Under the pieces are notes generated by a model. The model was not told where the DNA came from. It made no database searches and was given only the letters and a program-made list of their open reading frames with translations. Positions 45,004 to 53,860 of a stretch of 64,000 nucleotides of DNA are shown one piece after another; position 1 is the first letter of the stretch, and each line of letters starts with the position of its first letter. The stretch spans positions 124,001-188,000 of the forward strand of contig JAIPJY010000003.1 of the NCBI GenBank assembly GCA_021733925.1. Direction: 5' to 3'. This DNA comes from Prosthecobacter sp. (GTDB taxonomy: Bacteria > Verrucomicrobiota > Verrucomicrobiia > Verrucomicrobiales > Verrucomicrobiaceae). A program made the position numbers and the translations under genes.

Positions 45004-48000
45004 AATCACCACACTGCTGCTGCTGTCGGGTCTGCTCACGCAGGCTCAGGACCGGCCTGTGCTCGATGCCGGGCCGGAGCGTGTGCGGGTGGATGCCAGT
45101 GAGCTGAATCCCAAGCTCCGCGAGGCTGCGGCCACGCTGGATTCCATGCGTGAGGATGACCTGAAGCCGACGCCCGAGCAGTGGGCGGTGGTTTGCGAGG
45201 CCTGTGGTCTGCATGTGGGGCTGCGTGGTTACGCGGCTGCGGCCAAGCCGTTTCCTTCTGAAATCACCGTGGGCCTGCTCACGCACCCGCAGTTTGCCGT
45301 GCGAATGGGGGCCTTGGAAATTTTGGAGGAGCGCACCAATCAAGATTCCACCTTTGATCCATGGGCACCGAAGAATGCCACAAGCCAAGAAGCACTGCGG
45401 CAGTGGCAGGCCTGGGCCATCGGAAAGAAGCCGACGGAGGAACCCAAAGCGGTGCCTGCTTTCGATGAAGCCAGGATGCGAGTTTATCTGGTGGACTTCG
45501 TTGGCAACGATGTTGGCAAGCAGGAGCGTGCGTTTGAATCCATGGCTCAGGCGGGCATGAAGTCGGTGGCGTTTTTGGAGCAGTACCTGCATGACACGCC
45601 CCAGCTCACAGAAGGTGTACGGGCGAAGGTCAAGCAGGCCCAGTACCGCATCGTGATTGCGGAGTCTCTGCCCAAAGACGCACAGCGGCTCTCCCGCGAT
45701 CTGGTCTTCGGCACGCGGGATCAAAAACTCGCCGCGATGCAGCCGCTGCCACGCTGCCGCAGCAAGGCGGTGCCCATCCTCGCGGAGTTCCTGACTCATG
45801 AGGATGCACTGATTCGCGAGGCGGCCATGGATGCGCTGATTCAGGCTGGAGAAGAGGCTGTCTATGATCTTGTGCAGAAACATCTGAAGACAGAGACGGA
45901 TCAAAATGTGATCCATGCCGTGCTGCGGCGTGTGAGCCCCCAGTCAGATCGTGGTGCTGCATTGATCGCGAGCTTCATGACCTCGAAGAACGAGGATCTG
46001 CTGGTGGCGGCGCTGAATGCCCTCTCAGACGGCCATTCAAGCGCGGGCAAAGATGGAGTCATGGCCTGCATCTCCGATTCGCGCTGGCGCGTGCGCGTGG
46101 CGGCGCTGGAGTATGCCGGAAAGATGAAGGTCACCAAAGCAGGCCCCGCCGTGACCGCTGCCTTCAGCGACAAGGACGAGTTTGTGCGATACGCCGCCAT
46201 GAAGGCTGCGGCAGACATGAGTTTGGAAAACGCCGTGCCGCTGATCACCAAGATGGCGCTCACAGATGACACGCTATTGGGCCCCGCCACGGACGCCATT
46301 GTGCGCATGGGGCGCCTGCTGCCACCGGAGTTGGTGAAAGTGCTGCCGGAAAAGTCTGGCGAGTCACTGCTGGGAGTGCTGCGTGCCTTTGGCAAACAGG
46401 CGGGGCATGATGGCGAACACATCGAATGGTACAAGATCGCAGAGCCGAGCTCCGGCTCCCGTGCGGACAAGGAGCGTGATGCCGCGATGCAGGCGCTGAA
46501 CATTGTCCGCATGCTGTCCACGCATCGCGATCCAGATGTGCGCAGCATGGCGATTCAATACCTCGCCGGAATCATGCTGGAACCCGAAGATAAAAAGCGG
46601 GTTTTTGAAGCGCTGCAGCAGGCGGATGTGGATGGCAAAATCGCCATGCTGGAAAGCATGGAACCCGGCCCGTTTGATTTTCGCGAATCACAGGTCGAGG
46701 AGCCTGAGGATGACACGGGAGTGTCTCCCGGAGGCGAAGGTGATGTCTTCGCCCAAATCTTGCGCGAGCCACCGCCGCGCAATGCAGCCCAGGAGGCGGT
46801 TTATGCCGCGTTTGGTGTGGCTGTTGAAGTGCCTGCGGAGAAGGCGGTCGCGGCGAATGCTGCGCCGGGCGAACGAACGTGGCAGCCGATGGAAAAGGAA
46901 TTTCATGACCTGCTGGTGGAGTCGATGCTGCAGAAGGAGAGTCCTGAACTGGCATTTCATGCGGCCACGCAGCTTGCCTTTGGCGGCCAGCGGCGTGCGA
47001 TTGAAGAGATCTACCGGCTGCTGCCGAAACTGGAGCCGCATCAGCGTGCGCGTCTGGCGTCGTTCCTGAACATGGATTCGCGCCTCACTTCGCAGAAAAC
47101 CGGAATCGCCCTGCTGCGCAGCCTGTTGCAGGATGAATCACCCGAAGTGCGCGGAGATGCCGTGTATGCAACCCTGCGTGGAGACAAGGCTGACAGGTTG
47201 AAGTTATTGCTCGAAGAGGTGAGCAGACCGGAAGGAAATTTGGAGGCGGTGAATGCGTATAATTACAGCCTTACCAATGCGGTGGAGCACCCGACATCAA
47301 GAGGGGTGATGCAGACATGGAGCACCGAAATGCTGTCCCAGCCGCAGGCCAAGGATGAGGCGAAAACTCTGGCTCTGGTGCTGCTGGGAACAATTAACAA
47401 GGCAGAGAACATGCCTCTGGTGGAGGCTGCGCTGGTAACTCCGAATATCTGGCAGCGCCGTGCCGCCTGGCATTCTCTGGTGCAGCTGGATCGGGATGAG
47501 TTTGAATCCAAAGCGGCCCAGGTGGCGGCAGACAACTCCCCACGGGTACGTGAAGTGCTGGCAGCGGCGTATCTCAAAACGGACGGCAGCGACCACTGGC
47601 GTGTGTGGTTTGGTGAGCGTGATTATGAGCAGGAAACGCTGCCGTATCGGCAGCGTTCCAAGGTGTACTCCATTCCAGAGACGATCATCCCGCTGCTGGT
47701 GAAGCTGACACGCGATACCGATGTGCAGGTGAAAGTGCAGGCCATGCTGACGCTTCTTGGCCACGGGCAGAGGGTCGAGCCACTGGCCCTGCGCGAGGCC
47801 TTTTCGGGCCTCACTGACGGTGATGAGCGGCGCAAGCTGCTGGAGCCCTTTTTGGAATCCTCCTACCTCACGCTCTCGCCCCAGTATGGGTTCCTGCTCG
47901 ATCAGGTGGAGGAAAAATGGTTCGATGATGATCTTTGGAAGAGGATGCAGGAGCATTTGAATCCTAATGCTCAGGATGAGCTTGACTGGGTGCTGCCCAG

Positions 48001-49159
48001 CTTTGCCCAATTGGTAAAGGCCAGTACTCCCGCCCACAGCAAAGCACCCGCTGCCACACCAGCGGTGGTTGCCGCTCCCGTCGTTGCTCAGGCTGGGCCG
48101 GTGCGTGTTTTGTTCTTCTACAAACCGGGGTGCAAGGACTGTGAACGCATCCGCGACATGCTGCACAGCATTAGCGCGGACCAGCCGCTGGCGCTGGAGG
48201 AATACAATGTGGAACGCAGTGATGGGGCGGAGCGCAATGAAGCCCTCTGCGCACGTTTCAAAGTCTCGCCTGAACTGCATCAGGTGACACCCGCCGTTTT
48301 TACGCAGGCGGGGGCGCTGGTGAAAACAGCCGTCACTTTCAATGCGCTGCAGCGTCTCATTGAAAAGACCTCGGAGCAGGCCCCGGATGACTCTTGGTAT
48401 CGTGTCGCTGAGGCGGAACGTGCCGAAGCAGGCGCGGAGATCGCCCAGCGGTTTGACCATTTCAGCATCGGCTGGGTGGCGCTGGCGGGTCTGCTGGATG
48501 GCATCAATCCCTGCGCCTTTGCCACGATCATTTTCTTCCTGAGCTACCTGCGCATTGCACGGCGCAGTCCGCGTGAGATCCTGATGGTCGGTGCGGCGTT
48601 CATCGCTGCGGTGTTCATCGCTTACTTTGCCGTGGGTCTCGGCTTGAGCCATCTCGTGGCCAGGCTGGAGGCCTTCGCCTGGGTGCGTGTCTGGCTGAAC
48701 CGGCTGCTGGCATTCGTTGCGCTGGTGCTGGCCTGGCTGAGCTTCCGCGACGGGCTGCGGGCGTGGCGCGGGCGGATGAGAGACGCGACGCTGCAACTGC
48801 CCGAGTTTTTGAAAACCCGGATTCGCGGCGTGATCCGCACGCAGACGAAAAGCTCGCGCTTCGTCATCGCCGCCTTTGCCAGCGGCATCATCATCAGCCT
48901 GCTGGAACTGGCCTGCACCGGGCAGGTGTACCTGCCCACCATCATTTACATGATGAAACAGGGCAGCCTGGGAGCCGTGGCCTATCTGCTCCTCTACAAT
49001 GTCGCGTTTGTGCTGCCGCTGATCGCCATCTTCATCCTGGCCTGGCTGGGCATGACCAGTGATGCGCTGATCGAGTTTCAAAAGCGGCACACCGTCACGG
49101 TACGATTTGCGACGGCTCTGCTATTTCTGGCTCTGTGGATCGTTTTGCTGGTGGCGTGA
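44987..49159 (+). CDS. HEAT-repeat, thioredoxin and DsbD/CcdA-type membrane fusion protein
   Basis: A 1390-residue protein starting with a signal peptide (MRCCIEITTLLLLSGLLTQA). About 1000 residues are helical HEAT/PBS-like repeats (AAMDALIQAGEEAVYDLVQK, VRYAAMKAAADMSLENAVPL). A thioredoxin-like domain follows with VLFFYKPGCKDCERI (Cys1049-x-x-Cys1052). The C-terminal 240 residues form six membrane segments of DsbD/CcdA type, with the conserved Cys1176 in LLDGINPCAFAT and Cys1310 in LLELACTGQVYLP, one in each half. The protein should carry electrons from the cytoplasm to outside, as DsbD does, while its HEAT part lies in the periplasm. It overlaps DUF4159 by 17 bases. A perfect copy of its last 59 coding bases plus stop region occurs downstream at 49970. 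Confidence 0.85.
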   Translation: MRCCIEITTLLLLSGLLTQAQDRPVLDAGPERVRVDASELNPKLREAAATLDSMREDDLKPTPEQWAVVCEACGLHVGLRGYAAAAKPFPSEITVGLLTHPQFAVRMGALEILEERTNQDSTFDPWAPKNATSQEALRQWQAWAIGKKPTEEPKAVPAFDEARMRVYLVDFVGNDVGKQERAFESMAQAGMKSVAFLEQYLHDTPQLTEGVRAKVKQAQYRIVIAESLPKDAQRLSRDLVFGTRDQKLAAMQPLPRCRSKAVPILAEFLTHEDALIREAAMDALIQAGEEAVYDLVQKHLKTETDQNVIHAVLRRVSPQSDRGAALIASFMTSKNEDLLVAALNALSDGHSSAGKDGVMACISDSRWRVRVAALEYAGKMKVTKAGPAVTAAFSDKDEFVRYAAMKAAADMSLENAVPLITKMALTDDTLLGPATDAIVRMGRLLPPELVKVLPEKSGESLLGVLRAFGKQAGHDGEHIEWYKIAEPSSGSRADKERDAAMQALNIVRMLSTHRDPDVRSMAIQYLAGIMLEPEDKKRVFEALQQADVDGKIAMLESMEPGPFDFRESQVEEPEDDTGVSPGGEGDVFAQILREPPPRNAAQEAVYAAFGVAVEVPAEKAVAANAAPGERTWQPMEKEFHDLLVESMLQKESPELAFHAATQLAFGGQRRAIEEIYRLLPKLEPHQRARLASFLNMDSRLTSQKTGIALLRSLLQDESPEVRGDAVYATLRGDKADRLKLLLEEVSRPEGNLEAVNAYNYSLTNAVEHPTSRGVMQTWSTEMLSQPQAKDEAKTLALVLLGTINKAENMPLVEAALVTPNIWQRRAAWHSLVQLDRDEFESKAAQVAADNSPRVREVLAAAYLKTDGSDHWRVWFGERDYEQETLPYRQRSKVYSIPETIIPLLVKLTRDTDVQVKVQAMLTLLGHGQRVEPLALREAFSGLTDGDERRKLLEPFLESSYLTLSPQYGFLLDQVEEKWFDDDLWKRMQEHLNPNAQDELDWVLPSFAQLVKASTPAHSKAPAATPAVVAAPVVAQAGPVRVLFFYKPGCKDCERIRDMLHSISADQPLALEEYNVERSDGAERNEALCARFKVSPELHQVTPAVFTQAGALVKTAVTFNALQRLIEKTSEQAPDDSWYRVAEAERAEAGAEIAQRFDHFSIGWVALAGLLDGINPCAFATIIFFLSYLRIARRSPREILMVGAAFIAAVFIAYFAVGLGLSHLVARLEAFAWVRVWLNRLLAFVALVLAWLSFRDGLRAWRGRMRDATLQLPEFLKTRIRGVIRTQTKSSRFVIAAFASGIIISLLELACTGQVYLPTIIYMMKQGSLGAVAYLLLYNVAFVLPLIAIFILAWLGMTSDALIEFQKRHTVTVRFATALLFLALWIVLLVA

Positions 49160-49168
49160 GTTTTGCGC
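49101..49168. repeat. 68-bp direct repeat, left copy
   Basis: This begins with TACGATTTGCGACGGCTCTG and ends with GTGAGTTTTGCGC, and contains the last 18 codons and stop of the HEAT-DsbD gene. It is identical over 68 bases to 49970-50037, after which the sequences differ (TGGC against CGCC). It marks the left edge of the toxin-antitoxin unit. Confidence 0.95.
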
Positions 49169-49216
49169 TGGCACTTCACTTCATAGAGAAGAGGGCAAAG
49201 AATATCCGAAAGTGGT

Positions 49217-49648
49217 TCATGGCTTCAGCGGATTGATCCAACGTAGACCGGGAAACTTGGCGAAATCCGTGTCGCAGGAGGCGAGTTCGAGACCGTGCTC
49301 GATGGCAAGGGCGGCGAGGTGGGAGTCGCTAACCAAATTGCCCGTTGCGCGGGTCTGCTTGAGCAGGCCCGAGAAAAGACGCCAGTGATGGCTGGACGAA
49401 TTGATGAGCCGCGTTCCAGGGAGGGCGAGCCACTCGTGAATCTTGTCGCAGGCTTCTTCTATGGTCATCGGGCTTTGCAGCACTTTGGCATTCGTCCCAA
49501 TGCGGATAAATCCTGAGATCACTGGCCAGCATAAAGCAACTCCATCAGGTTGGTTGAAGAGTTTGGTCAACCATGGTTTTACGATAGCATGATGCGACGA
49601 ACCAGCATCCACCGCATAGAGCAGCACATTGATGTCCACCAGAATCAT
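49217..49648 (-). CDS. VapC-like PIN-domain toxin
   Basis: A 143-residue PIN-domain protein of the Mtu-type VapC group. It starts with MILVDINVLLYAVDAG (Asp5), continues with VALCWPVISGFIRIGTNAKV, and has the C-terminal acidic cluster SDSHLAALA (Asp108) and LASCDTDFAKF (Asp126, Asp128). These acids would bind Mg for endoribonuclease action. In this group the second acid is often replaced in the ALxWPxxxxF segment, as seems true here, though the enzyme fold is intact. The toxin gene overlaps the upstream antitoxin by four bases, so translation is coupled. The unit lies opposite in direction to the surrounding operon. GAGGACTGG precedes the ATG. Confidence 0.88.
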   Translation of the reverse strand: MILVDINVLLYAVDAGSSHHAIVKPWLTKLFNQPDGVALCWPVISGFIRIGTNAKVLQSPMTIEEACDKIHEWLALPGTRLINSSSHHWRLFSGLLKQTRATGNLVSDSHLAALAIEHGLELASCDTDFAKFPGLRWINPLKP

Positions 49649-49890
49649 TTCCAGTCCTCGCCTTCCGCTTGAGTCAGCAATTCGCCTATATTGTCATAAC
49701 TCAATCCCGGTTTCAAACCGAGCGGTCGTGCCTGGATCTCGTAGCGTTTGCCTGGTGGTGGCAGATTGGGAGCAGGCTGCTTGCGCCGAGCCATGGCCAG
49801 CATTTCCAGCAGGGCACGCTGAATGCTCTGCACGTCCTCAGGTTCGAGGGCTTCAAACTCCTTTTCGAGGTTCACAGCAATGGCGTTCAT
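49645..49890 (-). CDS. VapB-like antitoxin
   Basis: An 81-residue acidic protein (NLEKEFEALEPEDVQSIQRA) with a helical N-terminal half for folding or dimerisation and a Pro-rich middle (RRKQPAPNLPPPGKRYEI). The C-terminal tail (LSYDNIGELLTQAEGEDWK) is of the type that wraps into a toxin's active site. The DNA-binding domain is not recognisable by eye, so the assignment rests on size, order and the four-base overlap with the PIN toxin. The start is preceded by pyrimidine-rich TTCTCCCACC. It belongs with the toxin as a two-gene module inserted between operon genes. Confidence 0.78.
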   Translation of the reverse strand: MNAIAVNLEKEFEALEPEDVQSIQRALLEMLAMARRKQPAPNLPPPGKRYEIQARPLGLKPGLSYDNIGELLTQAEGEDWK

Positions 49891-49969
49891 GGTGGGAGAA
49901 TAACGGATTTGGCCTGATTGGCAATGAGTGGCTGGAAAGTAGTGGTGGCCCCGGGGCTGACTGTTGCGA

Positions 49970-50037
49970 TACGATTTGCGACGGCTCTGCTATTTCTGGC
50001 TCTGTGGATCGTTTTGCTGGTGGCGTGAGTTTTGCGC
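49970..50037. repeat. 68-bp direct repeat, right copy
   Basis: This is identical to 49101-49168. It reads the end of the HEAT-DsbD gene but is no longer part of an open frame joined to that gene. The next gene's ATG follows 15 bases after it, which fits the original spacing of that junction. Confidence 0.95.
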
Positions 50038-50052
50038 CGCCACCTTGTCATC

Positions 50053-52590
50053 ATGATCCGAACGATTGCTTCAGCCGTTTTGTTGTGTGCCGTGTCTTTG
50101 CAGGCGCAGCAGATCGACCTCGAAAAAATCTTTGAGGAGCGCAATCTGGGGCCGGTGGGGGAACTGCTGGCGAGAGGGGACTACGAACTCGTGGCGCGCA
50201 TCGGCGAAGCGGCGGTTGAAAAGGGATTGAAGGCGCCCGACTGGCGGATTCTGCGGTTCAAGGCGCTGCGCGAAATGGGACAGATCGAAACTGCTCTGGA
50301 AGAGACGGGAAAGGCGCTTGCGGTGTTTCCAGGGCATTTCGAAATATTGCTGCTTCGCCATGATCTGGCGCAGATGCTGGGCCGGGCCGATGTCGCGGCG
50401 GAGGCTTTGAAGGGAATCAATGAAGCTGCGAAATCAAAGGCTGCGAAGGATCGCACCGCCATGGAATCGGTCATGCTTGGCCGGGCAGCCGTGATGCTCG
50501 GTGCCGACGCGCAGAAAGTGATCGCTCAATATTTCAAACTGGCGCAGGGCAAGGATGCCAAGCTGGAGGCGGCGTATCTTGCTGAAGGGAATCTCGCGCT
50601 CGACAAAGACGATGCGCAACGTGCCGCAGATGTTTTTCGTGCTGGGCTGAAAGCGCATGGGGAAACGGCAGACCTGCGGCTTGGGCTTGCACGAGCTTTC
50701 CAATCGAGCGATCGGGAGAAAGCCGGGGAGAGCTTGAAGAAGGCGCTCGAATTGAATCCTCACCATGCTGCCTCTCACCTGCTGCGGGCGGAACAGCTCA
50801 TCGGCGGTGAAAAATTCATCGAAGCCGAGGCCGCGATCCAGCAGGTGCTTGATCAGGACGAGAAACAACCCATGGCCTGGGCTCTGCGAGCAGTCGTGGC
50901 CTATCTGTTTCAGGCCGATGCAGGCAAGATGGAGGAGGCACGACTGCATGCTTTGGAGAGGTGGGGCAGGAATCCCGAGGTGGATCACACTATCGGTCGC
51001 TGTTTGTCACGGGCCTATCGCTTTGCCGAGAGTGCGGCACGTCAGCGTCAGGCGCTGGAGTTTGACCCGAAGTATCTGCCGGCCAAGATGCAGCTTTGCC
51101 ATGATCTGCTTCGGCTCGGTGAAGAAGAGGAGGCATGGAAGCTGGCGGAACTGATTCGCAAGGAGGATGGCTACAACATCCAGGCGCACAATCTGGCGCT
51201 GCTGGAGAAGGAGATGAATGGCTATACCACGCAGACCTTCGAGGACTTCATCTTGAAAATGCCAAAGCGCGAATGGCCCATCTATGGCGCACGTGCACTC
51301 GCCCTGCTGCGCGATGCGAAGGCGGTGCTGGGCGCGAAATACGGCCTGGATTTGAAGCGGCCTGTGCTGGTGGAGTTCTTCGGTGCGCAGCAGGATTTTG
51401 CCATTCGCACCTTCGGTGCGCTGGGCGGACAGGGGATGCTGGGCGTGTGCTTTGGTACTGTGGTGACGATGAACAGTCCCGGTAGCCTGGCGCACGGCCG
51501 CAACAACTGGGAAAGCACCCTGTGGCATGAGTTCTGCCATGTGATCACGCTGACCGTGACGAAGAACCGCATGCCTCGCTGGTTGAGCGAAGGAATCAGC
51601 GTCCATGAAGAGCGCCAGCGCGATCCCGCGTGGGGCATGTGGATGAACGACAAGTTTCGCGAGATGGTGCTCGACGAAGAGACGCTGACGCCCATGTCGC
51701 AGCTCAGCGGAGCGTTCATGGGACCCAAGACGCAGGATCATCTGATGTTTGCCTACTATGAGTCGAGCCAGGCCGTGGAGTTTCTGCTGGAGAAATTCGG
51801 CACGGACAAATTTCAGGGCATTCTGCGTGACCTCGCAGCAGGAAAGCGGATCAATGATGCGATTGCCGCGAGCGTGGGGGGCATTGAAGAAGTCGAGAAG
51901 CAGTTCGCCCAATTCATCACAGCCAGGGCCAAAAGCTTTGGTGCCAAGGCCGACTGGAATGAGCCAAAGCCCGAAGAGCTGAATCCCTTTGATGCGGGTT
52001 CGTTCACCGAGTTTCTCAAAAAGAATCCCAACAACCTCTGGGCACTTCGCAAAGAAATGGAGGCGCTGATACAGGTCAAAAAGTGGGCCGAAGTATTGCC
52101 GCTGGCTGACAAGCTGATCGAACTGCTGCCTGACAGTTACGATGCCGACAGCGGCTATGCGCTCAAGGTGCAGGCGCTGCGGCAGATGAAGCGTACGGAT
52201 GAGGAAGTCGTTGTCCTGCGGCAGATCGCGGCGAAATCATCGAGCTCGCAAAGCTCCTTCCTGCGCTTGATCGAATTGGATGTGCCCGCAAAGCGCTGGG
52301 CTGAAGTCAAAGCCAATGCCCAGCGTTCGATGGCGTTGAATCCATTTCTCGTGACGCCGCAAAAGGCCCTGGCAGACGCCTGTGCCGCACTGAACGAAAC
52401 GCCCGAGGCGATTGCCGCGTATGAGCGTGTGCTGGTGCTTGACCCCAGCGGCGGCGCGCAGACGCATTTTAAACTGGCTGAATTGTTGCGGGCATCCGAT
52501 ACCACGAAAGCGAAGCGGCACCTGCTGGATTCGCTGGCACTGGCACCAAGGAATCGTGATGGGCTGGCGTTGCTACAGGAGTGGAAGTGA
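50053..52590 (+). CDS. TPR-rich exported gluzincin metalloprotease
   Basis: An 845-residue protein with a signal peptide (MIRTIASAVLLCAVSLQAQQ). TPR-like repeats fill both ends (AEGNLALDKDDAQRAADVFR, KKALELNPHHAASHLLRAEQ; C-terminal LAELLRASDTTKAKRHLLDS). In the middle, STLWHEFCHVITLTVTK carries the HExxH zinc motif (about residue 492), and RWLSEGISVHEERQ supplies the downstream Glu of gluzincins (about residue 511). It resembles the peptidase MA-like proteins paired with TPRs in other bacteria. Substrate unknown. It lies directly behind the TA module; the original neighbour is the HEAT-DsbD gene, so it was probably the next gene in that operon. No Shine-Dalgarno before the ATG. Confidence 0.87.
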   Translation: MIRTIASAVLLCAVSLQAQQIDLEKIFEERNLGPVGELLARGDYELVARIGEAAVEKGLKAPDWRILRFKALREMGQIETALEETGKALAVFPGHFEILLLRHDLAQMLGRADVAAEALKGINEAAKSKAAKDRTAMESVMLGRAAVMLGADAQKVIAQYFKLAQGKDAKLEAAYLAEGNLALDKDDAQRAADVFRAGLKAHGETADLRLGLARAFQSSDREKAGESLKKALELNPHHAASHLLRAEQLIGGEKFIEAEAAIQQVLDQDEKQPMAWALRAVVAYLFQADAGKMEEARLHALERWGRNPEVDHTIGRCLSRAYRFAESAARQRQALEFDPKYLPAKMQLCHDLLRLGEEEEAWKLAELIRKEDGYNIQAHNLALLEKEMNGYTTQTFEDFILKMPKREWPIYGARALALLRDAKAVLGAKYGLDLKRPVLVEFFGAQQDFAIRTFGALGGQGMLGVCFGTVVTMNSPGSLAHGRNNWESTLWHEFCHVITLTVTKNRMPRWLSEGISVHEERQRDPAWGMWMNDKFREMVLDEETLTPMSQLSGAFMGPKTQDHLMFAYYESSQAVEFLLEKFGTDKFQGILRDLAAGKRINDAIAASVGGIEEVEKQFAQFITARAKSFGAKADWNEPKPEELNPFDAGSFTEFLKKNPNNLWALRKEMEALIQVKKWAEVLPLADKLIELLPDSYDADSGYALKVQALRQMKRTDEEVVVLRQIAAKSSSSQSSFLRLIELDVPAKRWAEVKANAQRSMALNPFLVTPQKALADACAALNETPEAIAAYERVLVLDPSGGAQTHFKLAELLRASDTTKAKRHLLDSLALAPRNRDGLALLQEWK

Positions 52591-52627
52591 TCAGCCGAAA
52601 GGTGAACTAAAGGTGGCGAACAAAACC

Positions 52628-52963
52628 ATGATAAAATTTGCTGTTAGAATTCATGGTGTGAACTTTCTGATTCGGGAGTCTGAAGATAAGAGGCCAAAGC
52701 TCATGGGGTTTTACATCAACGCTTTACTTGAGGCTGACTCAAGTGAGCGGGCCGAGATCGAGGCTGTTGAAATGGTGCGCACATCACGGATAAGGGCTGT
52801 TGTAATCAACAGTCCAACCGATCCTCCGCAAATGTTCGTTGATGAGATCTTTGAACTGGAAGATTGGCCCGAGGGGCAGTCAAGGCCCCTGAGCGGTTTT
52901 ATTTTTTATGAAGACCCAAAGGCGGACTGGCGCAAAGAGCACAGTGCCTCAACGCCTTCGTAG
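52628..52963 (+). CDS. Small hypothetical protein
   Basis: A 111-residue protein (MIKFAVRIHGVNFLIRESED and on). It reads as alternating strands and helices with no signal peptide or membrane part. Acidic (FVDEIFELEDWPEGQSRPL). I do not recognise the family. A GTG at 52613 preceded by GAACTAAAG is an alternative start that adds five codons. The longer open frame to 52412 overlaps the metalloprotease gene in another frame and is rejected. It stands 37 bases after that gene and may be its operon mate. Its A+T is somewhat higher than its neighbours', which hints at a later arrival. Confidence 0.6.
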   Translation: MIKFAVRIHGVNFLIRESEDKRPKLMGFYINALLEADSSERAEIEAVEMVRTSRIRAVVINSPTDPPQMFVDEIFELEDWPEGQSRPLSGFIFYEDPKADWRKEHSASTPS

Positions 52964-52993
52964 CGGGCGTGCAGCACGATATACCCAAAGAGT

Positions 52994-53860
52994 CTATACA
53001 GCGATTTCCAAAGCTTCAACGCCTTCATAGCGCGAGCACAGCGCATCAATCTCCTCCTGCTCCATCACCATGAACGCGGTCGAGAGCGCATCCGACAACG
53101 CTGCGGTGGGGGCAAGAGCATAGGTGCGGCGCTTCTTGAGGGGAACAGGGGCAAACAGGCGCGGATTCATGATGTGCGCACCTTTGACGGCGAAGCCAGA
53201 ACCGCTGACCGCGCGATTGAGGAGAGGGGTCCGCTTTTCACCGCCGCCGAGTGTGATGGACCATGCCTCTTTGCCAAACGGAGCTCCGCAGGCGAGGATG
53301 GTGCTGTCTCCGGCGTTGAGGACGAAGTTGGTGACCTTCCAGTCCTGCAGCACGTCGGCGGCTTGATCGAGCGCGTAGCCTTTGCCCATGGCTCCGAGGT
53401 CGAAGATCATGCTCGTGGCATGCACAGTGACGCTCATGGTTTCCTCTTCGAGGTCAAAGCGCTGGCTGCCGATGATCAGGCGAGCCTGCTCCAGCGCGTC
53501 TTTGCTGACCTGGCGTGGCTCGCCTTCGGACGTGATGAACAAATTCATGAGCGGGCCGATGGTGATGTCGAAGGCTCCTCTGGTTTCCTGATGCATGGCC
53601 TTGGCCAGCGAGAGGCAGTCCCACGCGGCCATGCCGACGCGGATGCTCTCGCCTGCTTTGAGCTGCCCGAGGCGATAGATATCACTGGTGGCGCGGAAAC
53701 GGCTCAGATCATCTTCAAGCCGGGCGATTTCTTGAAACACCGCCTGTGCGGCCTGGGCCGCGTAGGTTTCATCGGCATCCGCATGATTGATGATGACGTC
53801 GAAGGTGGTGGCCATCGCATTGCAGGTATAGCGATGGTGCTGTGGGGTGGGCTCGCTCAC
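52994..53860 (-). CDS. apbE: ApbE: FAD:protein FMN transferase
   Basis: A 288-residue protein of the ApbE family. Conserved parts are MATTFDVIINHADAD (the N-terminal core), LEDDLSRFRATSDIYRL, TRGAFDITIGPLMNLF, FDLGAMGKGYALDQAADVLQ (FAD-binding Gly-rich loop) and NFVLNAGDSTILACG. ApbE attaches FMN covalently to Thr/Ser of flavoproteins at the outside of the membrane, usually for Nqr/Rnf complexes or other flavin reductases. No such target is in the window. The GTG start at 53860 overlaps the stop of the upstream membrane gene by four bases (GTGA), which settles the start. No clear lipobox is visible, so export is uncertain. Confidence 0.9.
   Translation of the reverse strand: MSEPTPQHHRYTCNAMATTFDVIINHADADETYAAQAAQAVFQEIARLEDDLSRFRATSDIYRLGQLKAGESIRVGMAAWDCLSLAKAMHQETRGAFDITIGPLMNLFITSEGEPRQVSKDALEQARLIIGSQRFDLEEETMSVTVHATSMIFDLGAMGKGYALDQAADVLQDWKVTNFVLNAGDSTILACGAPFGKEAWSITLGGGEKRTPLLNRAVSGSGFAVKGAHIMNPRLFAPVPLKKRRTYALAPTAALSDALSTAFMVMEQEEIDALCSRYEGVEALEIAV

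Noticed and set aside
49169-49969. A full integrative element with an attachment core
   Set aside because: The 68-bp repeats look like attachment sites, but no recombinase lies between them, so only a duplication-bounded TA module is supported.
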